Shown here: positions 46,021-55,748 of the stretch, piece after piece
How positions within the stretch are numbered: position 1 is the stretch's first letter
Layout: the number at the start of each line of letters is the position of its first letter
Assembly: GCF_900239495.1 (NCBI RefSeq)
Contig: NZ_OENE01000048.1
Coordinates: 160,027 to 224,026 of the forward strand
Source: Tenacibaculum finnmarkense genomovar ulcerans
GTDB lineage: Bacteria; Bacteroidota; Bacteroidia; Flavobacteriales; Flavobacteriaceae
DNA length: 64,000 bases
Direction: 5' to 3'
Notes under the pieces: generated by a model
Database searches by the model: none
Told to the model about the DNA's origin: nothing
Seen by the model: the letters and a program-made list of their open reading frames with translations, nothing else
Program-made: the position numbers and the translations under genes

Positions 46021-47259
46021 ATGAAAGAAAAGAGTAGAAATTTAATTGTAATTATCGGTAATGGCTTTGATTTAGCCCACGGATTAAAAACAAGTTATAA
46101 TGATTTTGCAAATTATTATTTAGAAGAAGTTATTCTTAATGAAATTACAAAAAACATAGATAAATCTACCATTATTAACAATAATTTTAAGAAAAAAATA
46201 AAAGAGGTTACCTTTTTAAAAGAAAATCCAAGTATGGAGAGTTTTCAAAAAAAGCTATCAATAAATTTAATAAAAGATAAAAAAGACACTGAATTACAGA
46301 TTTTTATTAAAATATTAATAACTAAAAAAAACCAAGAAATTAAAAAAAGTATTAATGATAAATTATATTTATTACAAAATATATTAACAAATTCCTTTTT
46401 AGCGAAACTATATTCAAATTCCTTTGAAAACTGGTTCGATATTGAACAAGCATATTACGATGAGCTTTTAAATATATTCCATGATAAATACAATGATGAA
46501 GATCAGCCTCTTTTTGTAGAAAGAATTGATGCTTTAAATCTTGATTTCCAAGAAATAAAAGAAGCTTTAAAAAAATATTTAAAAGATAAAATAAAACCAA
46601 CACGTAATACTTCTGTAAGTAATTCTTTTGAAAATCATTTTATAGACAGAAAAAATGTCTCTTTCATTAATTTTAATTATACAAATACAATAGAAAACTA
46701 TACAAACTCTTCTTTAGGCAGAAATAACATACACATTCACAATAGTTTATCCGAAGATATTATTTTTGGTTACGGAGATGATACAGACGAAATGTATCAA
46801 CAAATGAAAGCTAGTAAAAATAATAATTTTCTAAAATATTTTAAAACTTTTGATTATTTAAAAAGCAAAAATTACAGAAAAGTACTTAATCAATTAGCTA
46901 CTTTTAAAGATGGATATGATGTTTTAGTAATCGGTCATTCATTAGGAGGAACAGATAAAACTATTTTAAAAACCATTTTAGATACTGATTCTTGTGAAAA
47001 TATTGAATTATTAAAACGTTCCGACTTAGAAACTGAACAATTAAAAGAAGATAATTTATTTGAATTATACGCAAATCTTGCTAGAATATTTGATTCAGAA
47101 GCTTCTTTAAGAGAAAAAGTGATTCCTTTTGAATGGTCTATTAATTTTCCTGTAATGGCTAATTATGATTATACTAAAATTCAAAAAAGAGAAAAAGAGT
47201 TATTTATAATAAAAAGTAATCACATTACTCTTAAAACACGAAAACGAAAAACCACCTAA
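46021..47259 (+). CDS. AbiH-family abortive-infection protein
   Basis: The 412-residue protein has the AbiH N-terminus LIVIIGNGFDLAHGLKTSYNDF, a central FINFNYTNTIE, and the paired HIHNSLSEDIIFGYGDD and VIGHSLGGTDKTIL. AbiH proteins confer phage resistance by an unknown mechanism and often stand alone. Here it is divergent from the his operon, convergent with typA, and shares typA's terminator. A single-gene defence insertion is likely. Confidence 0.88.
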   Translation: MKEKSRNLIVIIGNGFDLAHGLKTSYNDFANYYLEEVILNEITKNIDKSTIINNNFKKKIKEVTFLKENPSMESFQKKLSINLIKDKKDTELQIFIKILITKKNQEIKKSINDKLYLLQNILTNSFLAKLYSNSFENWFDIEQAYYDELLNIFHDKYNDEDQPLFVERIDALNLDFQEIKEALKKYLKDKIKPTRNTSVSNSFENHFIDRKNVSFINFNYTNTIENYTNSSLGRNNIHIHNSLSEDIIFGYGDDTDEMYQQMKASKNNNFLKYFKTFDYLKSKNYRKVLNQLATFKDGYDVLVIGHSLGGTDKTILKTILDTDSCENIELLKRSDLETEQLKEDNLFELYANLARIFDSEASLREKVIPFEWSINFPVMANYDYTKIQKREKELFIIKSNHITLKTRKRKTT

Positions 47260-47275
47260 AAATAGGTGGTTTTTT
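47247..47275. terminator. bidirectional terminator between AbiH and typA
   Basis: AAAACCACCTA pairs with TAGGTGGTTTT, with A and T runs on both sides. The AbiH stop codon (TAA at 47257-47259) lies inside the hairpin. Confidence 0.85.
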
Positions 47276-47306
47276 ATATAAAAATTTTAAAATATAATTT
47301 TTAAAA

Positions 47307-49079
47307 TTATGCTTTAAAGTTAATTTTACGCATACGTAAACTTAATGGAGTAACTTCTAAGTACTCATCAGCTTTAATGTATTCCATGTTTTCCTCTAAA
47401 GAAAAATCAATTTTCGGAGCAATTTTCATAGCATCATCTGTACCAGATTTACGCATGTTTGTTAATTGCTTTCCTTTAATTAAGTTTACAGCCATCTCAT
47501 CAGATTTACTGTTTTCACCAATTACCTGTCCAACATAAATTTCTTGATTTACATCAATAAAAAACTTACCTCTATCTTGTAAACGGTTTAACGCATAAGC
47601 AGTAGCTTTACCAGTTGCAGCAGAAACGATAGCTCCTTTTACTTCTTCAGTAAAGTCTCCTTTATAAGGACCATATTCACTAAATCTGTGGTTGATAATT
47701 GCTGCACCTCCAGTTGCTGTTAAAATCTTGTTTCTTAAACCAATTAATCCACGAGAAGGGATAGAAAATTCTAAATGTTGTAAATCTCCTTTTGGCTCCA
47801 TAACTAACATATCTCCTTTTCTTAAAGATACTAAGTTAATCGCTTTTGAAGCAACATCTTCTGGTACATCGATAGACAATGTTTCCATTGGCTCATGTTT
47901 CTTACCATCAATCATTTTGATAATTACTTGTGGTCTTCCCACTTGTAATTCATATCCTTCACGACGCATTGTTTCTATTAATACAGATAAATGTAATACT
48001 CCACGTCCAAAAACGTTAAATTTATCTTCAGAATCAGTAGTTTCAACTTTTAAAGCTAAATTCTTTTCTAATTCTTTAAACAGTCTGTCACGAATATGAC
48101 GAGAAGTTACAAATTTACCTTCTTTTCCGAAGAAAGGAGAGTTATTAATTGTAAACAACATACTCATAGTAGGTTGGTCAATTTCTGTTCTTGGTAATGC
48201 TTCTGGGTTTTCTAAATCAGCAATCGTATCACCAATTTCGAATCCATCAATACCTGTAATTGCACAAATATCTCCACAAGGAACTTTATCTACCTGAACT
48301 TTACCCATTCCTTCGAATACGTGTAATTCTTTAATTCTTACTTTTTTAGTAGTACCGTCAGCTTTACATAACATGTAATCTTTACCAGCTTCTAAATCTC
48401 CACGGAAAATACGTCCAATAGCAATTCTTCCTGTAAAAGAAGAAAAATCTAAAGAAGTAATTTGCATTTGTGGTGTTCCTTCGTTATACTTAGTTGCAGG
48501 AATAGATTCTAATACAGCATCTAATAAAGGTACGATGTTATCAGTTTCATTTTTCCAGTCAGTACTCATCCAGTTGTTCTTTGCAGAACCGTAAATAGTA
48601 GTAAAATCTAATTGCTCTTCAGTAGCTTCTAAAGCAAACATTAAGTCAAAAACTTTTTCGTGTACGATGTCAGGAGTACAGTTTTCTTTATCTACTTTGT
48701 TAACTACAACAATAGGAGTTAATCCTAATTCTAAGGCCTTACCTAATACAAAACGAGTTTGTGGCATTGGTCCTTCAAATGCATCAACTAATAATAAAAC
48801 ACCATCAGCCATTTTTAATACACGCTCTACTTCACCTCCGAAATCGGCGTGACCAGGGGTATCAATTACGTTGATTTTTGTGTTCTTATAGTTTACTGAT
48901 ACGTTTTTAGAAAGAATTGTAATCCCTCTTTCACGTTCTAAATCGTTATTATCTAACAATAAATCAGTACGTTCTTTACGATCGTCTAATATTTTTGCTT
49001 GATCTATAATTTTATCTACCAAAGTGGTCTTACCGTGGTCAACGTGGGCTATAATAGCAATATTTCTAATTGGTTGCAT
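47307..49079 (-). CDS. typA: translational GTPase TypA/BipA
   Basis: The 590-residue protein has an EF-G-like GTPase domain (AHVDHGKTTLVD, RERGITI, DTPGHADFGGEVERVL, VVVNKVD), domain II, and the BipA-specific C-terminus (RGLIGLRNKILTATGG; GQVIGENSKSDEMAVN). It acts on the ribosome under stress and in ribosome assembly. Full length. Confidence 0.97.
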   Translation of the reverse strand: MQPIRNIAIIAHVDHGKTTLVDKIIDQAKILDDRKERTDLLLDNNDLERERGITILSKNVSVNYKNTKINVIDTPGHADFGGEVERVLKMADGVLLLVDAFEGPMPQTRFVLGKALELGLTPIVVVNKVDKENCTPDIVHEKVFDLMFALEATEEQLDFTTIYGSAKNNWMSTDWKNETDNIVPLLDAVLESIPATKYNEGTPQMQITSLDFSSFTGRIAIGRIFRGDLEAGKDYMLCKADGTTKKVRIKELHVFEGMGKVQVDKVPCGDICAITGIDGFEIGDTIADLENPEALPRTEIDQPTMSMLFTINNSPFFGKEGKFVTSRHIRDRLFKELEKNLALKVETTDSEDKFNVFGRGVLHLSVLIETMRREGYELQVGRPQVIIKMIDGKKHEPMETLSIDVPEDVASKAINLVSLRKGDMLVMEPKGDLQHLEFSIPSRGLIGLRNKILTATGGAAIINHRFSEYGPYKGDFTEEVKGAIVSAATGKATAYALNRLQDRGKFFIDVNQEIYVGQVIGENSKSDEMAVNLIKGKQLTNMRKSGTDDAMKIAPKIDFSLEENMEYIKADEYLEVTPLSLRMRKINFKA

Positions 49080-49101
49080 TCTTGGTCGTTTTTTAAAGTT
49101 G

Positions 49102-49109
49102 CAAAACTA
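49102..49109 (-). promoter_or_regulatory. promoter -7 element for typA
   Basis: TAGTTTTG on the minus strand matches TAnnTTTG, 22 bases before the ATG at 49079. Confidence 0.5.
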
Positions 49110-49150
49110 GTGTTTTATATATAAATATACTGTAAATAGTCGATGAATTA

Positions 49151-49229
49151 TTATTCTTTGTCTAAATATTGCTCATATTCTCTAAAAGCACTAGGTAATA
49201 TATTTGGAATTAATTCTATTAATAACTTT
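49151..49229 (-). pseudogene. short coding-like remnant after proline dehydrogenase
   Basis: On the minus strand, immediately past the proline dehydrogenase stop, a 25-codon open stretch reads like protein (LLIELIPNILPSAFREYEQY) and ends in two TAA codons. It has no start codon and is one frame off from the preceding gene. It may be the tail of a deleted gene or chance. Confidence 0.25.
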
Positions 49230-50391
49230 ACAACTTACGTCGTTTTCGCTCTATTTTTATCAAATTAAGCTCTCTTGATGTTTGCCCTGCTACCGAAGTA
49301 TTTTCTTCGGCTCTACGGATTAAATAAGGCATCACGTCACGTACCGGGCCAAAAGGAACATACTTTGCTACATTATAACCTTCTTTAGATAAGTTAAAAC
49401 TAATATGATCGCTCATACCGTATAACTGCCCAAACCACATGCGATTATCCGTTGCTTTTATACTGTATTCTTTTGCCAAATTCATCAATAAATAAGAACT
49501 CTCTTCATTATGAGTTCCTGCAAAAATAGCCATATTTTTGTGCTCCATCATAAAACGAACTGCTTCGTTATAGTTGTCATCAGTAGCTTGTTTGTCTTTA
49601 CATATTGGCGATTTATAGCCTTTTTCTTCCGCTCTTTCACGTTCTTTTTCCATGTAAGCACCACGTACTATTTTCAAACCAATATGGTATCCTTTTTGGT
49701 GGGCTCTTTGATGTAAACCACGTAAATAATCCATACGATCATGGCGATACATTTGTAGCGTATTAAAAACAATTGCTTTGTCTTTATTATACGTTTCCAT
49801 TAATTCTTCAATTAAATCATCGGCGGCATCTTGCATCCAACTTTCTTCTGCGTCAATTAATAAAGGAACGTCTTTTTTTACTGCAGCTTTACAAACTGTA
49901 TGAAAACGAGCAACAACGGTTTCCCATTCTGCTTTTTCTGGAGTAGTATGTGCTTGGTTTTCTGTTAACTTTTGATATAAAGCAAAACGTCCAAACCCTG
50001 TTGGTTTAAAAACAGCGTACGGAATTGATTTTTTTTCTTCAGCAAAATCAATCGTTTTTAAGGTCATTTTTAAAGCGTTGTCAAACTGCGCTTCATCTTC
50101 TTTCCCTTCAACAGAGTAGTCTAAAATACTGTGCACATTTCCTTTTTGGTGCATTTTTTCTATGTTAGGCAAGCAATCATCTTCTGTTACGCCACCACAA
50201 AAGTGGTCAAAAACAGTTGAACGAATTAAACCCTCAACAGGTAAGTGCGCCTTTAAGGCAAAATTAGTGACAGCGGTACCAATACGAACCATTGGCTGAT
50301 TTTGTATCATTTTAAATAAAAAATATGCGCGTTCTAACTCTGAGTCAGACTTTAATTTAAAAGCAGTTTCGGTGTTGTTAAAAAGTGTCAT
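49228..50391 (-). CDS. proline dehydrogenase
   Basis: About 387 residues from the ATG at 50391 (MTLFNNTETAF), preferred over an upstream ATG at 50424 because flavobacterial homologues begin near this point. The PRODH barrel motifs are visible: DAEESWMQDAADDL, FNTLQMYRHDR, GLKIVRGAYMEKERERA, ATDDNYN, AGTHNEES and the C-terminal YLIRRAEEN with the substrate-binding arginines. It oxidises proline to pyrroline-5-carboxylate with FAD. It is a stand-alone enzyme, not a PutA fusion. Confidence 0.92.
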   Translation of the reverse strand: MTLFNNTETAFKLKSDSELERAYFLFKMIQNQPMVRIGTAVTNFALKAHLPVEGLIRSTVFDHFCGGVTEDDCLPNIEKMHQKGNVHSILDYSVEGKEDEAQFDNALKMTLKTIDFAEEKKSIPYAVFKPTGFGRFALYQKLTENQAHTTPEKAEWETVVARFHTVCKAAVKKDVPLLIDAEESWMQDAADDLIEELMETYNKDKAIVFNTLQMYRHDRMDYLRGLHQRAHQKGYHIGLKIVRGAYMEKERERAEEKGYKSPICKDKQATDDNYNEAVRFMMEHKNMAIFAGTHNEESSYLLMNLAKEYSIKATDNRMWFGQLYGMSDHISFNLSKEGYNVAKYVPFGPVRDVMPYLIRRAEENTSVAGQTSRELNLIKIERKRRKL

Positions 50392-50494
50392 TGTAGGAAG
50401 TCCTATTATTTTGATTTCAAACACAAATATAAATCTACTGTATGATATATTTTAATTTTTTCTATTTATTTTTGCTTTAAATTTTCAAACAAAA

Positions 50495-51553
50495 ATGACT
50501 TCTATTCAAGCAGTAACCTACCCTATTGATTTTAACGAAAAAGGATACACATCCTTAGCCAATTTAATTCGTAATAAGCAGTATTCTACTATTTTTATAG
50601 TAGTAGATGATAACACGATTACACATTGTTATCCTCGTTTTATCGAATTATTAGAAACCGATAAAAAAATTGAAGTCATTCAAATTGATGCTGGTGAAAT
50701 TCATAAAAACCTAGAAACCTGTGCAGGTGTTTGGAGCGCTATGACCGAATTAGGTGCCGACAGAAAAAGTGTTTTAATTACTTTGGGTGGTGGCGTTATT
50801 ACCGATTTAGGCGGTTTTGTAGCCTCAACATTTAAACGAGGAATTGATTTTGTAAACATTCCAACCACTTTATTAAGTATGGTAGATGCTTCGGTTGGCG
50901 GAAAAACGGGTGTTGATTTAGGTGTTTTAAAAAATCAGATTGGTTTGTTTGCCAATCCTCAAATGGTGGTTTTAGATCCTGAATATTTACAAACCCTTTC
51001 GCCTAGAGAAATTAGGTCAGGAACTGCCGAAATTATTAAATACGGAATGACGCATGATGTTCATTTATACAATGAAATTAAAAGCAATCCAAAATTAAAT
51101 ATTGTTGATTTAATTCATCGTTCTATTGAAATTAAAAACGAAGTTGTTCTAGAAGATCCAAAAGAACACGGCGTTCGTAAAGCCTTAAATTGGGGGCATA
51201 CAATTGGACATGGAATAGAATCTTATTTTTTAGAAAGCGCACATAAAGATACGTTAACACATGGCGAAGCAATTGCTATCGGTATGGTTTGCGAAGCTTA
51301 TCTTTCTGCTAAAGTTTTAGGTTTTCCTTCGGATAAAGTAGCGGATGTTAAAAAAACAATTCTTGCTATTTACGGTAAAACAGCTATTTTAGAAGCCGAT
51401 TTTGCGCCTGTTTTAGAATTGATGAAACACGACAAGAAAAATATTGGCGGAGAAATTAACTTCGTCCTTTTAAACGATTTTGGGGATTTTAAAATTAATT
51501 GCACCGTTACAAATCAATTAATTATCGAAAGTTTACAGTATTATAATTTATAG
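50495..51553 (+). CDS. aroB: 3-dehydroquinate synthase
   Basis: The 352-residue enzyme has LGGGVITDLGGFVASTFKRG, NIPTTLLSMVDASVGGKTGVD, EIIKYGM, NWGHTIGHGIE and HGEAIAIGM, which supply the NAD and Zn sites. It catalyses step two of the shikimate pathway. It is divergent from proline dehydrogenase and followed by a large repeat block. Confidence 0.97.
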   Translation: MTSIQAVTYPIDFNEKGYTSLANLIRNKQYSTIFIVVDDNTITHCYPRFIELLETDKKIEVIQIDAGEIHKNLETCAGVWSAMTELGADRKSVLITLGGGVITDLGGFVASTFKRGIDFVNIPTTLLSMVDASVGGKTGVDLGVLKNQIGLFANPQMVVLDPEYLQTLSPREIRSGTAEIIKYGMTHDVHLYNEIKSNPKLNIVDLIHRSIEIKNEVVLEDPKEHGVRKALNWGHTIGHGIESYFLESAHKDTLTHGEAIAIGMVCEAYLSAKVLGFPSDKVADVKKTILAIYGKTAILEADFAPVLELMKHDKKNIGGEINFVLLNDFGDFKINCTVTNQLIIESLQYYNL

Positions 51554-51842
51554 AGCCTGTTTAAATTTCATCTAAAAAAGTTTTGTAACAGAAAAATAAG
51601 AAATCGAATCCGTCAAACTGAATTTAGTTCAGTTTCACATCCTGATTAGCCACGGTTTTTAGCTTTTTTTTGATAATTCTTGTCAATTCGAGTGATTTTA
51701 ATGACTAAAAGGAGTTAAAATTGTATCGAGAATTTGAATTCTTTTATGTTGATGAATTTTATGCTAAAAAGTTCTCGATACAATTTTTTTGAAGGAAAAA
51801 AATCACTCGAACTGACAGTTTATTTAATTTTTAAACAGACTC
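51553..51842. repeat. composite nested inverted-repeat block
   Basis: The outer ends GAGCCTGTTTAAAT (51553-51566) and ATTTTTAAACAGACTC (51827-51842) are inverted. Inside lie a 27-base direct repeat shared with 26665 (51583-51609), an ACTGAA...TTCAGT palindrome (51617-51633), the pair GTCAATTCGAGTGATTTT / AAAATCACTCGAACTGAC (51682-51699 / 51799-51816), and within that TTGTATCGAGAA / TTCTCGATACAA (51721-51732 / 51772-51783). It fills most of the 430-base gap between aroB and hutI. No ORF is present. Confidence 0.85.
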
Positions 51843-51983
51843 ATAATAAACCCCTAATTATTCTCATTATATTTAGGTATATATGCAACAAGGGTTTTTA
51901 AGCCTCTTGTTTTTTATTTATTTTATAGTAAATTTTAAAAATGAGCGCATTTTACGGCTCATTTATCAAAAAAAAACAATTAC

Positions 51984-53234
51984 ATGACCACATTATTCAT
52001 AAATATTAAAGAATTAATTCAAGTTAGAGATGCTGCTGTTAAAAAAGTTTCAGGAGCAGCAATGGCTATTTTACCAACAATTAAAAATGCCTTTTTATTA
52101 ATTAAAGATGATAAAATAATTGATTTTGGCGAAATGAAAAAGTTAAAATCAGCCGATTTAAAAGGGATTAATTTTGATGAAAAAATTGATTGTACAGGTA
52201 AAATGATACTGCCAACTTGGTGCGATTCACACACACATATTGTCTATGCAGGAAATCGAGAACAAGAATTTGTAGATAGAATTAACGGCTTAACTTATGA
52301 AGAAATTGCGAATAATGGCGGTGGAATTTTAAATTCTGCTAAAAAATTACAACAAACTTCTGAAGAGGATTTATACGCTCAATCGGCAGTTCGTTTAGAG
52401 GAGGTTATGAAGCTTGGTACGGGTGCTGTTGAAATTAAATCGGGCTATGGTTTAACCGTTGATGCCGAATTAAAAATGTTGCGTGTTATTAAAAAACTAA
52501 AAGAAAATTACAATCTTCCTATAAAAGCTACTTTTTTGGGTGCACATGCTTTTCCTAAGGAATATAAAGATAATAAAGACGGTTATATCGACTTAATTGT
52601 CAATGAAATGTTACCTAAAATATCCGAAGAAAATTTAGCTAATTTTATTGATGCTTTCTGTGAAACTGGCTATTTTTCAGTAGAAGATACCGACCGAATT
52701 TTAGAAGCGGGTAAAAAACACGGTTTAAGAGCTAAAGTACACGTAAATCAATTTACAACTATTGGCGGTGTTCAAGTAAGTGTAAAACACGATGCCTTAT
52801 CGGTAGATCATTTAGAAATTATGAATTCAGATGATATTAATGCTTTGAAAAATACCAATACCATGCCTGTTGCCCTGCCTTCTTGCTCGTATTTTTTAAG
52901 TATTCCTTATACGCCTGCTCGTAAAATTATTGAAGCTGGATTGCCTTTAGCCTTAGCAACCGATTTTAACCCTGGTTCTACGCCTTCGGGAAACATGAAC
53001 TTTGTGGTTGCAACTGCTTGTATTAAAATGAAAATGACTCCTGAAGAAGCGATTAATGCAGCAACTATTAACGGTGCTTACGCTATGGATTTATCCGAAG
53101 AAGTTGGAAGTATTACCATTGGGAAAAAGGCTAATTTTATCATTACAAAAGAAATTTTAAGTTATGGTGCAATTCCTTATAATTTTGGTTCTGTATTAAT
53201 TGATAGCGTTTTTATTAATGGGAAAATGATTTAG
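51984..53234 (+). CDS. hutI: imidazolonepropionase
   Basis: The 416-residue amidohydrolase has the metal motif DSHTHIVYAGNREQEF, EIKSGYGLTVD, GAHAFPKEY, KVHVNQFTT, and ATDFNPGSTPS. It hydrolyses imidazolone-5-propionate to N-formimino-glutamate in histidine degradation. The next hut gene, hutG, is 2.5 kb away, past an inserted island. Confidence 0.97.
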   Translation: MTTLFINIKELIQVRDAAVKKVSGAAMAILPTIKNAFLLIKDDKIIDFGEMKKLKSADLKGINFDEKIDCTGKMILPTWCDSHTHIVYAGNREQEFVDRINGLTYEEIANNGGGILNSAKKLQQTSEEDLYAQSAVRLEEVMKLGTGAVEIKSGYGLTVDAELKMLRVIKKLKENYNLPIKATFLGAHAFPKEYKDNKDGYIDLIVNEMLPKISEENLANFIDAFCETGYFSVEDTDRILEAGKKHGLRAKVHVNQFTTIGGVQVSVKHDALSVDHLEIMNSDDINALKNTNTMPVALPSCSYFLSIPYTPARKIIEAGLPLALATDFNPGSTPSGNMNFVVATACIKMKMTPEEAINAATINGAYAMDLSEEVGSITIGKKANFIITKEILSYGAIPYNFGSVLIDSVFINGKMI

Positions 53235-53292
53235 ATTGTTTTGTTTGCTTATAGTTTATGGGATAATTAATAGTACATATATTTAAGCCGTT

Positions 53293-54210
53293 GTGCCTAA
53301 TTTGGAAAAAATCATATACATATTAACAATTTTATTTTTATTTAGTTGTAGAACTTACACTAAAGAAGAGCTAACTATTAATTCTGAATCTTATGAATTA
53401 ATAGTTCCAAGAAATCATAAAGAATTATTAATTCTATTTCCAGGTTTTGGAGGAAATAATCAAACAGTTAAAAGCGAATCGAATTTAATTAAAAGTGTTT
53501 TAGATAAAAACATTTCCGTCTTAATTATTAACATAAATAGAAATTTATTCCTGAATAAATTAGAAAAAGAAAAAACCACAAAACTTGTTTGGAAAATAAT
53601 AAGCGAAAATAACATCAACGGAAACGACATTTATATTGGTGGATTTTCTGCGGGTGGAAATCTTGCCTTACAATTAGGGAAACACCTGACTTTTTATAAA
53701 AATGGGGAATTTAGTCCAAAAGGAATTTTTGTTGTGGATTCTCCTGTAGATTTAATACAATTATATAAAAACTGTGAACAGAAAGTTGAGCAAAATAATT
53801 CTATTCTTGTAAATGAATCTACTTTCCTTTTAAATTATTTAAATCAAAAAATAGGAAAACCCAACGAAAATTTAGAGGAATATAAAATATTTTCACCATA
53901 TTTAGATACTTTAAAATATATTGAAAATGTAAAATTTAAAGAAACCGAATTGGTATTTTATACAGAACCAGCCTTCGAATTTAATAGAACTGTTTATAAC
54001 AGAGGTTTTGAGCAAACAAATAGTTTTCAATTAAAAAATTTACATAACGAATTAAAAAAAAATGGATTTAAAACATCATATATAGCATCTAAAAATAGAG
54101 GTTACCGAAAAAACGGAAAAAGAAATCCACATTCTTGGTCAATAATAAATGAAAGAGAAATTTTAGAATGGATAAAGAAAAAAACCATGCCCAATACTAC
54201 ATGCAATTAG
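53293..54210 (+). CDS. alpha/beta-hydrolase-fold lipoprotein
   Basis: The GTG start gives a lipoprotein signal (IIYILTILFLFSCRTYT, Cys near residue 19). The 305-residue protein has LLILFPGFGGNN, the nucleophile elbow GGFSAGGNLA (Ser near residue 118) and a possible catalytic His in NPHSWS. It looks like an esterase-type hydrolase exported to the envelope. It is the first gene of the island between hutI and hutG. Function unknown. Confidence 0.6.
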   Translation: MPNLEKIIYILTILFLFSCRTYTKEELTINSESYELIVPRNHKELLILFPGFGGNNQTVKSESNLIKSVLDKNISVLIININRNLFLNKLEKEKTTKLVWKIISENNINGNDIYIGGFSAGGNLALQLGKHLTFYKNGEFSPKGIFVVDSPVDLIQLYKNCEQKVEQNNSILVNESTFLLNYLNQKIGKPNENLEEYKIFSPYLDTLKYIENVKFKETELVFYTEPAFEFNRTVYNRGFEQTNSFQLKNLHNELKKNGFKTSYIASKNRGYRKNGKRNPHSWSIINEREILEWIKKKTMPNTTCN

Positions 54211-54290
54211 CAAGTTATTAGTAAATTTAGTGTTTTAAAAACATAAAAAACTATATATAAAATATTGGTTATCATTAAAATTGAAGGAAA

Positions 54291-54803
54291 TTGAAAAAAA
54301 GGAAAAAAGTTTTATTGGGGGTTCTTACAGTTTCAATTATCGGGTTTTTAATTCCTCAAAATTTGAATATGCCTGTAAAAGGTGCAACGAAATATGACTA
54401 CAATTCCAAATCATTTTGGTTTTATCCTTGGGGAAAATCAGTTACTCACAAAGGGGTGGATATTTTTGCTAAAAAAGGAACTAAAATTAATTCAGCTACT
54501 TCTGGATTGGTATTATATACTGGCGAAATAAATGTTGGAGGAAAAGTAATTGTTGTTCTTGGCCCTAAATGGAGAATTCATTATTATGCACATCTGGATG
54601 AATTAAGAACACCCTGTTTTTCTTTTGTAAATAAAAATTCAACAATCGGAACAGTTGGAACAAGTGGAAATGCAGCTGGAAAATCGCCACACTTGCACTA
54701 CTCTATTTTGACAATAATTCCATACGTTTGGAGAATTGATTCAGAAAAACAAGGTTGGAAAAAAATATTTTATTTAAATCCAATTGAATATTTTAAACAA
54801 TAA
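54291..54803 (+). CDS. M23-family peptidase (LytM domain)
   Basis: The TTG start gives a basic N-terminus and one membrane/signal helix (VLLGVLTVSIIGFLIPQN). The 170-residue protein then has a compact LytM domain with zinc ligands in HKGVDIF, HYYAHL and PHLHYSI. Such enzymes cut peptidoglycan cross-links or stems. It belongs to the island between hutI and hutG. Confidence 0.85.
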   Translation: MKKRKKVLLGVLTVSIIGFLIPQNLNMPVKGATKYDYNSKSFWFYPWGKSVTHKGVDIFAKKGTKINSATSGLVLYTGEINVGGKVIVVLGPKWRIHYYAHLDELRTPCFSFVNKNSTIGTVGTSGNAAGKSPHLHYSILTIIPYVWRIDSEKQGWKKIFYLNPIEYFKQ

Positions 54804-54964
54804 TGAAAAATTAAAAAACTCATCTAAAAAAATCTAAAATTCAATACTTAAAACACGCCACAAACCAAACACAAATCGTTTGGAAAACATTAAAAACCCA
54901 TCCTTAAGTTTACAATTAACGAAACTTTTTATATATTTGTATCATATTTGATTTTATAACCATA

Positions 54965-55306
54965 ATGATAAAACGATTTGAAACAAAGTTACTTGAAGAA
55001 GCTTTTGAGTTTATAGAGAAACAAAACCTAAAAGCAAGAAAGAAAATATTCCATAATATAAGAAGAGCCGAACAACAATCTGATCCAAAGTTTTTCAAAA
55101 AATTGACTGACGAAATTTGGGAATTTAGAACACTGTATTCTGGAATACAATATCGACTTTTAGCTTTTTGGGACAAAGAAAATAAAACCGAAACTTTAGT
55201 TTTTGCAACTCACGGAATTATCAAGAAAACTAGCAAAGTGGATATGAAAGAAATCGACAAAGCAGACAATATTAGAAAAACATATTTTAAAAATAAAAAG
55301 AAATGA
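54965..55306 (+). CDS. RelE/HigB-type toxin (Gp49-like)
   Basis: The 113-residue basic protein has the Gp49/HigB pattern: a helical N-terminus, EIWEFRTLYSGIQYRLLAFW, then LVFATHGIIKKTSK, and a Lys-rich tail. RelE-superfamily toxins cleave mRNA on the ribosome. It overlaps the antitoxin gene by 4 bases (ATGA), in toxin-first order as in higBA. Confidence 0.88.
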   Translation: MIKRFETKLLEEAFEFIEKQNLKARKKIFHNIRRAEQQSDPKFFKKLTDEIWEFRTLYSGIQYRLLAFWDKENKTETLVFATHGIIKKTSKVDMKEIDKADNIRKTYFKNKKK

Positions 55307-55590
55307 AAAGTTACACTTTAAACCAAGCAGAAGACCTTTTAATTGGAAAAAAAGGAACAGAAGAAAGAGATGAATATGAATTTGAATTAAAACTCGAATT
55401 GATTGGCGACATGATAAAAACCGCTCGAAAAAAACGAAAACTAACTCAAGAACAATTAGGAAAATTAGTTGGTGTTAAAAAAGCTCAAATATCTAGACTT
55501 GAAAATAGCACTGGAAATGTGACTTTTGAAACTGTTATGCGAATTTTTAACGCTTTAGGAGCAAAACTGAATTTAAATCTTCAAATGTAA
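55303..55590 (+). CDS. XRE-family antitoxin
   Basis: The 95-residue protein has a C-terminal helix-turn-helix (LTQEQLGKLVGVKKAQISRLE), likely for operator binding, and an N-terminal charged part that would contact the toxin. It is translationally coupled to the upstream toxin gene and ends before a strong terminator. Confidence 0.9.
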   Translation: MKSYTLNQAEDLLIGKKGTEERDEYEFELKLELIGDMIKTARKKRKLTQEQLGKLVGVKKAQISRLENSTGNVTFETVMRIFNALGAKLNLNLQM

Positions 55591-55628
55591 AAATAACGAA
55601 ATGACAATACCGTCTAAAATCCATTACT

Positions 55629-55667
55629 AATCCTCGTATATTTACAAAAATATACGAGGATTTTTTA
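55629..55667 (+). terminator. terminator after the toxin-antitoxin pair
   Basis: AATCCTCGTATATTT pairs with AAATATACGAGGATT (15-bp perfect stem, 4-base loop), followed by six Ts. Confidence 0.85.
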
Positions 55668-55748
55668 TGTCATTTATTGACTAAATTCAGTACTTAAAAT
55701 CAGATTCCTTCACTTCTAACAACATTCCTAGAAAAAAAACTTAAAATA

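Noticed and set aside
47692..48099. 135-codon plus-strand frame inside typA
   Set aside because: Antisense shadow of a highly conserved GTPase gene.
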